DNA from: Pedobacter sp. UBA1654
Lineage (GTDB): Bacteria > Bacteroidota > Bacteroidia > Sphingobacteriales > Sphingobacteriaceae
NCBI GenBank assembly: GCA_002320935.1
Contig: DCLG01000077.1
Location: 52,340 to 64,648 of the forward strand
Reading direction: 5' to 3'
Length of the DNA: 12,309 nucleotides
Of the stretch, positions 7,232 through 12,309 are shown piece by piece. Position 1 is the stretch's first letter; each line of letters starts with the position of its first letter. The notes beneath the pieces are model-generated. The model was given only the letters and a program-made list of their open reading frames with translations. It made no database searches and was not told where the DNA came from. A program made the translations under genes and the position numbers.

Positions 7232-7299
7232 ATGCCGTAATAAATTAATACATTGCGACAGATATTGCAATGTATTAATTTATTACGGCATTGTTTTTT
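7232..7299 (+). terminator. Perfect 25-bp inverted repeat plus T-run in the TerC leader (attenuator-like)
   Basis: The left arm is 7232-7256 (starting ATGCCGTAAT, ending ACATTGC) and the right arm 7267-7291 (starting GCAATGT, ending TACGGCAT). They are exact reverse complements with a 10-nt loop, and G-U and A-U pairs can extend the stem into the loop. Six T follow at 7294-7299 on the plus strand, and the TerC ATG is at 7317. On the minus strand no T-run follows, so the element is directional. No plus-strand gene upstream needs a terminator, since the neighbour is on the other strand. It is thus more likely part of the TerC mRNA leader and may control read-through. No protein or ion ligand can be named from sequence. 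Confidence 0.7.
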
Positions 7300-7316
7300 C
7301 AATAGACACGGTAATT

Positions 7317-8249
7317 ATGGAAGTTAGCATCACATTTTGGATAGGTTTTAATGTTTTCGTTCTCCTCATGTTGGCCTTAGACTTAGGTGTTTTTAACCGG
7401 AAGGCGCATGAAGTGTCCGTCAAAGAGGCATTAACGTGGTCAGGTGTTTGGATCTGTCTTGCGCTAATTTTCAATGGCCTTATTTATTACTGGTTTGGTG
7501 AACCAAAAGCGATAGAATTCCTGACCGGCTACGTTATAGAAAAATCACTAAGTATAGATAACATATTTGTCTTCGTTCTGGTATTTGGCTATTTTAAGGT
7601 GCCGGCCATATACCAGCATAAAGTTCTTTTCTGGGGTATTCTGGGCGCTCTGGTCATGCGTGTCATTTTCATTTTTGCGGGCGTTGCAATGATCGAGAAG
7701 TTCCATTGGACGATTTATGTTTTTGGTGTTTTTTTAATTTACACCGGGTATAAAATGTTGACTGAAAAGGACAAACAAATGGAGCCCGAAAACAACCCGC
7801 TGATAAAATATGTGCGGAAGGTAATGCCGATAACAAATGAAATGGAGGGCAGCAAGTTTTTCGTCAGGAAAAATGGAAAGCGGTTTGCTACTCCGCTCTT
7901 CCTTGTACTGATCGTTATTGAGACTACTGACCTGATTTTTGCTGTTGACAGTATTCCAGCAATATTGGCCATTACACAAGATCACTTTATTGTTTACACT
8001 TCAAACGTTTTTGCTATTCTGGGCCTTCGATCACTTTATTTCGCCCTTGCGCATGTCGTTCACCGCTTTGTATATCTTTCTACCGGATTGGCGGCTATAC
8101 TCCTATTTGTCGGACTAAAAATGGTCCTGGTGGATATAATCAAAATTCCTACGTTCATTTCTTTGATCACGATAGGTCTTATCATCTCGATTAGCATTAT
8201 CCTATCCTTACTTAAGACCTCGGATACCGACACAGCGGATGGCAAATAG
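7317..8249 (+). CDS. TerC/Alx-family integral membrane protein, probable metal ion exporter
   Basis: A 310-residue protein starting at ATG 7317 (MEVSITFWIGFNVFVLLMLA). A GTG at 7218 would add 33 residues coded by the inverted repeat and is rejected. About seven to nine hydrophobic segments are visible. The two family signature segments are EKSLSIDNIFVF (75-86) and ETTDLIFAVDSIP (202-214); their acidic residues D81, D205 and D211 lie in membrane segments and are the likely ion path. A charged cytoplasmic loop (about 146-192) lies between the halves. By family knowledge, Alx/TerC proteins take part in manganese export or loading of exported metalloproteins; tellurite resistance is the historic name. 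No other ter genes are near, so a tellurite operon is not supported. Regulation probably involves the hairpin just upstream. Confidence 0.92.
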   Translation: MEVSITFWIGFNVFVLLMLALDLGVFNRKAHEVSVKEALTWSGVWICLALIFNGLIYYWFGEPKAIEFLTGYVIEKSLSIDNIFVFVLVFGYFKVPAIYQHKVLFWGILGALVMRVIFIFAGVAMIEKFHWTIYVFGVFLIYTGYKMLTEKDKQMEPENNPLIKYVRKVMPITNEMEGSKFFVRKNGKRFATPLFLVLIVIETTDLIFAVDSIPAILAITQDHFIVYTSNVFAILGLRSLYFALAHVVHRFVYLSTGLAAILLFVGLKMVLVDIIKIPTFISLITIGLIISISIILSLLKTSDTDTADGK

Positions 8250-8278
8250 TTACTCAGGCGGCATCTTATGATTTGAAC

Positions 8279-8296
8279 GTGGTAGATACCACATTT
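8279..8296 (+). terminator. Weak hairpin after the TerC gene
   Basis: GTGGTAGATACCAC (8279-8292) can form a 5-bp stem with a 4-nt loop and is followed by ATTTT. It lies 30 nt after the TerC stop. The stem is short and the T-run is only four, so this is a weak terminator candidate. Confidence 0.3.
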
Positions 8297-8325
8297 TCCT
8301 ACTGCTGAATCACAACGAAGAGCAT

Positions 8326-8346
8326 GGCATCGATGCCTGGCATCGA
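8326..8346. repeat. Overlapping palindromes built from the half-site GGCATCGA
   Basis: GGCATCGATGCC (8326-8337) is a perfect 12-bp palindrome. It overlaps a second perfect one, TCGATGCC-T-GGCATCGA (8330-8346). The half-site GGCATCGA therefore occurs three times in alternating orientation within 21 bp. It lies in the 208-bp gap between TerC and the first tandem lipoprotein. It could be a protein-binding site or part of the TerC 3' end; its function is unknown. Confidence 0.5.
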
Positions 8347-8391
8347 ACTTTATTGTGCCTTTAAATCGTGCATTTCTCATATTGTTTCTCA

Positions 8392-8424
8392 AACGCTTTA
8401 CGTGGTATTTAAGCGGTTCTTTTT
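8392..8424 (+). terminator. Possible bulged hairpin with T-run upstream of the lipoprotein promoter
   Basis: AACGCTT and AAGCGGTT (ends at 8418) can pair with one bulge across a 12-nt loop, followed by CTTTTT. It sits just before the -7 element at 8429, where it could end transcription coming from TerC. The stem is weak and the call is tentative. Confidence 0.25.
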
Positions 8425-8428
8425 AAGA

Positions 8429-8436
8429 TACATTTG
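8429..8436 (+). promoter_or_regulatory. Bacteroidota -7 promoter element (TACATTTG) for the tandem lipoproteins
   Basis: An exact TAnnTTTG match ending 21 nt before the ATG at 8458. The -33 element is poor (a TATTT at about 8406). An AAAGGA stretch (8444-8449) precedes the ATG and could serve as ribosome binding site. The position of the -7 box rules out the in-frame TTG at 8434 as the start. Confidence 0.55.
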
Positions 8437-8457
8437 TGGCTTAAAGGAATTTCTATA

Positions 8458-9129
8458 ATGAAAAACTTAACGTTCTCTCTCTTGCTCTTAATAGCGCTTA
8501 TATCTTGCAAGAAAACAACGAACATGGAAGTCACACTTCCTACAAGTGGTAAACTAAGTTATAAGCTCCTTGATGATAATGGGAAAGGAATGCCTGGTGT
8601 AAACATCAACCTACATGACCTTGTAGATGGCTTGAACATTGAGCCGGTGGTGCTCTCCAGGATTGTTACAAATGCAAATGGAGTCGCCGACTTCGGCGAA
8701 CTAAACCCGGGTACATATTACATTACAGCAGACTCACCTAAGGTGAATAACGTTGCTTACATCATCAAAGAATACGTTCAGGTTATTAATGGAGGTATGA
8801 ATGAGAAATCTCTTAAGGTCACAGACTTTTCAGGGTCGATTACCTTAAGGTTTGGTTCCTATTTTGATCAGGCTCCAGCCAGTGGAATTGGCATTTTACT
8901 TATACCATTTAAGAAATACTCCACCAGTCCGATAGCTGTATTGTCAAAGGTTGCCGATTTCAAGGGTACCACAAACGCTGCAGGCGAGCTCAGCTTTAGA
9001 GTTCCATCTTTAAAGAATTACACGGTAGTTGCATATGATTTAAAAACCGGAAGAACTTACGATGCCTACATGAATTTCACCGTAAATACGAATGAAAACA
9101 AAAATTGGTATTACGGTCTCCCACTATAA
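8458..9129 (+). CDS. Putative lipoprotein, first of a tandem paralogous pair
   Basis: A 223-residue protein. The ATG at 8458 gives a proper signal peptide (MKNLTFSLLLLIALISC) with lipobox LISC and lipidated C17 followed by KK. Two beta-sandwich-like units follow. The first (about 30-115) begins SGKLSYKLLDDNGKGMPGVN and contains TNANGVADFGELNPGTYYI, the pattern of carboxypeptidase-regulatory/prealbumin-like folds ('new text – filled by time – rewarded by Gly'). The second (about 125-223) begins DFSGSITLRFG and contains TNAAGELSFRVPSLKNYTVV. The next gene encodes a protein with the same layout and the same SCKK and VTDFSG blocks. It is probably exposed on the cell surface or in the periplasm and may bind or scaffold something. 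No catalytic motif is visible and no named family is claimed. Confidence 0.8.
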   Translation: MKNLTFSLLLLIALISCKKTTNMEVTLPTSGKLSYKLLDDNGKGMPGVNINLHDLVDGLNIEPVVLSRIVTNANGVADFGELNPGTYYITADSPKVNNVAYIIKEYVQVINGGMNEKSLKVTDFSGSITLRFGSYFDQAPASGIGILLIPFKKYSTSPIAVLSKVADFKGTTNAAGELSFRVPSLKNYTVVAYDLKTGRTYDAYMNFTVNTNENKNWYYGLPL

Positions 9130-9164
9130 TGATCCTGCAGAATTCCAATAACAATCAAATATAA

Positions 9165-9884
9165 ATGAAAACTAAAATTTTAATGCTTGTGTTGCTTGGT
9201 GTTGTGACAACATCTTGCAAGAAGATAACTAATGTTGAAGTTGTTGCACCAGTTGATACAGGTTCATTGAAGTACCAGTTAATTGATGGTTCAGGTAAAG
9301 GCTTGGCAAACATTAAAGTGCATGCATATAAAGCCAGGCAATTTGAAAACCACTATTATATTGAGGAAGGTGATTATAGTGACACTGCCCGCACCAATTT
9401 CCAAGGCATCGCTTTTTTTCCAACCTTAAAACCTGCCACTTATGTTATTAAAAGCAACAACATACCGTTAGACAGAATGCACTACAATACAACGGAGTAT
9501 ATACAAGTTGTAGCCGGACTGGAAAAAAGTGGCATTACTAAAGTAACTGACTTTTCAGGTCTGGTGAACATGAAGTTGATAACTGATATGAAACCTGATT
9601 CAAAATTGCCAGGTTGCGGAGTGGCCCTTGTTGAACATCCACCTGCCCCATGGGGTGAAGACTTAAGAAAAGCGCTTGATGCTGCTGTTGTTACAGGTAT
9701 CTCAGATTCAAATGGCTTTATTTCATTAAAGATACCCTCAGATGTAACCTATTACACAATACTATTCAGCCCTGATAAACAGGTGATTACGGTATTAAAT
9801 TCTGTCTTTATACTCAGTAAGGGGGAGGTTAGAACCGGGAGTTTACACGCGGGCGAATATGAGGATGCCCTCAATAACAAGTAG
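9165..9884 (+). CDS. Putative lipoprotein, second of the tandem paralogous pair
   Basis: A 239-residue protein with signal peptide MKTKILMLVLLGVVTTSC and lipidated C18 followed by KK. It mirrors the preceding lipoprotein: SCKKITNVEV against SCKKTTNMEV, then GSLKYQLIDGSGKGLANIKV against GKLSYKLLDDNGKGMPGVNI. Next come TNFQGIAFFPTLKPATYVIK, EYIQVVAGLEKSGITKVTDF, and a second unit with DSNGFISLKIPSDVTYYTIL. The two genes clearly arose by duplication and then diverged. This copy has longer loops, including HPPAPWGEDLRKALDAA. It starts 35 nt after the first gene, so one transcript from the promoter at 8429 is likely. No enzyme motif is seen. The function is unknown. Confidence 0.8.
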   Translation: MKTKILMLVLLGVVTTSCKKITNVEVVAPVDTGSLKYQLIDGSGKGLANIKVHAYKARQFENHYYIEEGDYSDTARTNFQGIAFFPTLKPATYVIKSNNIPLDRMHYNTTEYIQVVAGLEKSGITKVTDFSGLVNMKLITDMKPDSKLPGCGVALVEHPPAPWGEDLRKALDAAVVTGISDSNGFISLKIPSDVTYYTILFSPDKQVITVLNSVFILSKGEVRTGSLHAGEYEDALNNK

Positions 9885-10432
9885 TCTGAAATGAATGGTT
9901 AACCAGCAAACATGATTAGATCCTTCAACTTAAACGCTTTCAAAGTTTTCTTCCGTTCTACTTACTCAGCTGATCCTGTTTGCCTGCTTCATATTGTCGC
10001 GTATCATTCAAATTCATCAATTCCATTATTTCCTCTTTTTATGATAAGTGACAATTGCCTTCAATGAATTAAACTGGACTCATCAAATCTATCCCTCTAA
10101 ACCTAATTAATCTTCTGCATTCTTGCCGATTCTCATAAACTCATTTCACTAATCAAAGCTTAATTCGCAGTTTTTGATAATGAGTTCTTGATAATAAAAT
10201 TCTGAACCTAAAAGGATACCCAAAGTAAAACAAGACACGAAAAGATTTTCGCTGAATAAAATTGCTTTGCACCCGATTCCCTCATCTTTTTCACCATCTA
10301 AAAACTTTGCCAACCTACCTGAAGCACACCGCAAATGTACCGCGAGCGTCACATTACCATTTACACCTCCAATATTCTGCTGTCCAAAATGCATTATTGT
10401 TAAGTGTTAACATTAACTTAACATTGAGCGCC
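9885..10432. other. Gene-free stretch of 548 bp
   Basis: No convincing gene is seen on either strand. It contains a 10-bp palindrome TGGTTAACCA (9896-9905) just after the lipoprotein stop. There is a direct repeat TTGATAAT at 10174-10181 and 10188-10195, and a small hairpin CGAAAA/TTTTCG (10238-10251). A minus-strand -7-like TACATTTG (complement of 10332-10339) is also present. An 81-codon minus-strand frame (10394-10149) has an unnatural composition and no partner signals. No tRNA or other RNA gene is recognised. The rightmost part is the promoter region of the phosphate operon. Confidence 0.5.
10406..10427 (+). promoter_or_regulatory. Pho-box-like pair of 11-bp repeats upstream of the phosphate operon
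   Basis: GTTAACATTAA (10406-10416) and CTTAACATTGA (10417-10427) are adjacent 11-bp units matching at 9 of 11 positions. Each carries TTAACA, which is also the unit of Bacillus PhoP boxes. They end 5 bp before the -7 element, the place where an activator replaces the upstream promoter element. The same DNA can also be read as an inverted repeat GTTAAGT (10399-10405) and ACTTAAC (10416-10422). PhoB/PhoP-type binding is inferred from layout and gene content. Confidence 0.45.
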
Positions 10433-10440
10433 TACTTTTG
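10433..10440 (+). promoter_or_regulatory. Bacteroidota -7 promoter element (TACTTTTG) of the DUF47-PiT operon
   Basis: An exact TAnnTTTG match ending 33 nt before the ATG at 10474. No TTTG lies at the normal -33 distance. The two 11-bp repeats occupy that area instead, which fits an activator-dependent promoter. Confidence 0.6.
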
Positions 10441-10473
10441 CAAGGTATTTTAAGTTTCCAAAAAACACATACA

Positions 10474-11115
10474 ATGAACAACCTCTTTAAGTTCTTTACT
10501 CCAAAAGACAAGAAATTCCAGCCGCTTTTTGAGCAGGCCGGTAGCAACATTTTAAGGATCTCAGAAGCTTTACTACTTGCACTAAGCACCACAGACCTTG
10601 AAAAAAGAAAAGAACACATCAAAGAAATCGAACGCCTTGAGCATGTTGGCGATGATATCACCCATTCCATATTTCTTGAACTAAGCAAGAACTTTATCAC
10701 CCCTTTCGACAGGGAAGATATCCATGCACTTGCTAGTGCAGTAGATGATATCGCAGATTATATTCACGCATCTGCAAGCAACATTGAATTATATGCCATT
10801 ACCAATATTGGCGATGCGATGATCAAACTTGCTGAATTGCTGGTAGAAATGTGTACCGACCTTGAAAAAGCGATCAAAGAATTGAGAAGCTTTAAAAATA
10901 TCAGGGTAATTGCTGATGCTTGTGTAAGGATCAACAGCGGCGAAAATCAGGCAGATTACGTTTGTAACCTTGCTATTGCACGTTTATTCGAATTCGAGAC
11001 CAATGCCATTGAACTCATCAAACAGAAAGAAGTTCTACAAACATTGGAGCTGGCAACAGATAAATGTGAGGATGCAGCAAATGTGCTGGAATCCATTTTG
11101 GTTAAAAACGCTTAA
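10474..11115 (+). CDS. DUF47 (PhoU-like, Pit accessory) protein
   Basis: A 213-residue helical cytoplasmic protein. ATG 10474 gives MNNLFKFFTPKDKKFQPLFE, the usual DUF47 start. An in-frame TTG at 10438 falls inside the promoter and is rejected. The acidic metal-binding ExxxD-type motifs of PhoU-like bundles are visible: EIERLEHVGDDITHSIF (51-67), DREDIHALASAVDDIADYI (79-97) and ELATDKCEDAANVLESI (192-208). DUF47 proteins are almost always encoded directly before a PiT permease, as here with 11 nt between the genes. They are thought to modulate its activity. The length is normal and nothing is missing. Confidence 0.93.
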   Translation: MNNLFKFFTPKDKKFQPLFEQAGSNILRISEALLLALSTTDLEKRKEHIKEIERLEHVGDDITHSIFLELSKNFITPFDREDIHALASAVDDIADYIHASASNIELYAITNIGDAMIKLAELLVEMCTDLEKAIKELRSFKNIRVIADACVRINSGENQADYVCNLAIARLFEFETNAIELIKQKEVLQTLELATDKCEDAANVLESILVKNA

Positions 11116-11126
11116 AACAAAGTAAA

Positions 11127-12140
11127 ATGATAACTACCTTATTGGTTGTAGTAATTGTACTTGCTATTGCGTTTGACTATATCAATGGTTTCCATGATGC
11201 AGCAAACTCGATTGCAACCATTGTATCTACCAAGGTACTCACGCCTTTTCAGGCAGTATTGTGGGCTGCCGTATTTAACATGGCTGCTTACTTTGTATTC
11301 ACCGACCACAAAGTTGCAAATACAATTGCGAAAACTGTTTTTGAAGAATTTATTACACTTGAAGTAATCCTGTCAGGATTGCTTGCCGCCATTGCGTGGA
11401 ACCTGTTTACCTGGTGGTTCGGCGTGCCTTCAAGCTCATCACACACCCTGATCGGTGGATTTGCTGGCGCAGGTATGGCAAAAGCTCTTACAATGGGCAG
11501 CAGCGCCTTTGCTGCAGTTAACTTTGGCCCTATCCTGAAAGTGGTTTCCTTTATTGTGCTTGCACCGGTAATTGGTATGATCATCTCCGTGCTGATCTCC
11601 ATCATTATCCTGCACATCTCCAAAAATGCAAAACCTTCTACAGCTGAAAAGTGGTTCAAACGTTTGCAATTGATATCATCAGCGGCATTAAGCTTTACCC
11701 ACGGTGGTAATGACGCCCAGAAAGTAATGGGTATCATCTATGTAGCCATGTTGTCAGCAAACGCGCTTTCACCTACCGAGCCAATGCCGGAGTGGATCCC
11801 AATCAGCTGTTATTTAGCAATTGGTCTGGGTACCATGAGCGGTGGCTGGAAAATTGTAAAAACAATGGGTTCTAAGATCACCAAGGTAAACGCTTTTGAA
11901 GGTGTGGCTGCAGAAACTGATGGTGCCGTTACCTTAGGTATTACTGAGCACTTTGGTATACCAGTTTCAACTACCCACACCATTACCGGTTCAATCGTTG
12001 GTGTTGGTTTATTAAAAAGGGTATCTGCTGTACGTTGGGGTGTAACCGTGAGCTTACTCTGGGCATGGGTATTAACCATCCCGGTGTCTGCAACACTTGC
12101 AGGCTTAACCTACATTTTCATACATTACGTAATTTTGTAA
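11127..12140 (+). CDS. pit: PiT-family inorganic phosphate transporter
   Basis: A 337-residue inner-membrane permease that moves phosphate, probably as a metal-phosphate complex or with a cation. The duplicated PiT signatures are present: DYINGFHDAANSIATIVSTK (17-36) in the first half and SFTHGGNDAQKVMGI (189-203) in the second. Each is paired with a re-entrant segment: PSSSSHTLIGG (101-111) and PVSTTHTITGSIVG (279-292). About nine to ten hydrophobic segments can be counted, with a short hydrophilic loop at about 165-182. The length is at the short end typical of bacterial DUF47-linked PiT proteins. It is the second gene of the DUF47 operon and should be induced with it from the promoter at 10433. 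The family call is firm; sulfate or another anion is the only real alternative. Confidence 0.95.
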   Translation: MITTLLVVVIVLAIAFDYINGFHDAANSIATIVSTKVLTPFQAVLWAAVFNMAAYFVFTDHKVANTIAKTVFEEFITLEVILSGLLAAIAWNLFTWWFGVPSSSSHTLIGGFAGAGMAKALTMGSSAFAAVNFGPILKVVSFIVLAPVIGMIISVLISIIILHISKNAKPSTAEKWFKRLQLISSAALSFTHGGNDAQKVMGIIYVAMLSANALSPTEPMPEWIPISCYLAIGLGTMSGGWKIVKTMGSKITKVNAFEGVAAETDGAVTLGITEHFGIPVSTTHTITGSIVGVGLLKRVSAVRWGVTVSLLWAWVLTIPVSATLAGLTYIFIHYVIL

Positions 12141-12148
12141 TCCAAAAC

Positions 12149-12169
12149 CTGGCCTGCAACGCAGGCTGG
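12149..12169. terminator. Hairpin between convergent PiT and TonB-like genes, likely bidirectional terminator
   Basis: GCCTGC (12152-12157) and GCAGGC (12161-12166) form a 6-bp GC-rich stem with a 3-nt loop, extendable by G-U and C-G pairs to 12149 and 12169. Flanking AAAACC and GGTTT can pair further with an internal loop. They give T-rich ends on both strands (GGTTT on plus, GGTTTT on minus). It lies 8 nt after the PiT stop and just after the stop of the minus-strand gene. Confidence 0.55.
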
Positions 12170-12170
12170 T

Positions 12171-12309
12171 TTAGAAGTCAATATTCAACTTGACAATATG
12201 AGCTGGATCGGATGGGATTTCCCAAACTGGTCCAGCTTTTATCAGTCTTAGGGCTTCCGCATCGTATCCCTTTCCTAATGTCTTGTCAACCCTGATGTTT
12301 GATGGCCTG
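12171..12309 (-). CDS. C-terminal end of a TonB-like (energy transducer C-terminal domain) protein
   Basis: The reverse strand is open from the right edge to a TAA at 12173-12171, giving the last 45 residues. They read NIRVDKTLGKGYDAEALRLI then KAGPVWEIPSDPAHIVKLNI and DF. The order of features (strand, LGxGxDxEAxRLIKxGPxW, hydrophobic last strand ending in DF) is that of the TonB C-terminal domain. That domain contacts TonB boxes of outer-membrane receptors, and in Bacteroidota it is often attached to other modules. The protein's N-terminus is outside the window, so the full architecture is unknown. It converges on the phosphate transporter. Confidence 0.72.
   Translation of the reverse strand, partial: RPSNIRVDKTLGKGYDAEALRLIKAGPVWEIPSDPAHIVKLNIDF

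Noticed and set aside
7232..7291. Insertion sequence or MITE based on the inverted repeat
   Set aside because: The arms are separated by only 10 nt, no target-site duplication or transposase is seen and no second copy was noticed in the window.
7218..7316. GTG start extending the TerC protein by 33 residues
   Set aside because: The added residues would be coded by the inverted repeat, are Cys-rich and unlike TerC N-termini; ATG 7317 gives the usual start.
7032..7316. yybP-ykoY manganese riboswitch
   Set aside because: Expected for TerC genes in some phyla, but I could not find its conserved loop sequences; the hairpin seen is different.
7317..8249. Tellurite resistance operon
   Set aside because: Only TerC is present; no TerA/B/D/E/Z-type genes are nearby.
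10149..10394. 81-codon minus-strand frame in the intergenic region
   Set aside because: Low-quality composition, no recognised family and no ribosome site; the weak promoter-like box lies inside the frame, downstream of its start.
1..12309. tRNA, rRNA, CRISPR array, prophage or integrase
   Set aside because: No clover-leaf pattern, spaced repeats, phage or recombinase motifs were found on reading either strand.

Overview
The window looks like chromosomal DNA of a Bacteroidota bacterium, most likely from the Pedobacter/Mucilaginibacter side (Sphingobacteriaceae). Three things point there. Several genes are preceded by the phylum's TAnnTTTG -7 promoter element (about 3051, 8429 and 10433). There are Bacteroidota-type lipoproteins and a TonB-like C-terminal domain. 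The proteins recognised (DUF3127, single-unit THUMP methyltransferase, DUF47/PiT pair, short two-TM histidine kinase) are typical of that group. The genus is inferred and was not tested by any search.

Left part (1-1100, minus strand): the N-terminal 201 residues of a membrane protein, probably a sensor histidine kinase, run off the left edge. Next comes a DUF3127 OB-fold-type protein with an SSB-like acidic tail and a clear intrinsic terminator. Divergent from it is a plus-strand nucleic-acid block (1165-5102): a THUMP-type RNA methyltransferase, an HD-domain phosphohydrolase, and a tightly coupled pair made of a radical SAM protein with a helix-hairpin-helix and a DUF4130-type 'DNA metabolism' protein. 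The start of the second gene of the pair overlaps the stop of the first. This pair is the best candidate for a poorly described system: a putative DNA repair or modification activity with unknown chemistry. A standalone two-TM histidine kinase (5159-6184) follows, with no response regulator in view.

Middle part (6185-10430) is looser, visibly more A+T-rich and accessory-looking. It holds an unrecognised lipoprotein on the minus strand, a TerC/Alx-type membrane protein, and two tandem paralogous lipoproteins built of two beta-sandwich-like repeats. The TerC leader contains a perfect 25-bp inverted repeat followed by six T, ending 17 nt before the start codon; it looks like an attenuator. A 548-bp gene-free stretch follows the lipoproteins.

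Right part (10433-12309): a DUF47 (PhoU-like) plus PiT phosphate permease operon. Its promoter has a perfect TAnnTTTG element preceded by two adjacent 11-bp TTAACA-containing repeats, laid out like a Pho box. The window closes with the C-terminal 45 residues of a TonB-like protein on the minus strand, convergent with the permease across a shared hairpin.
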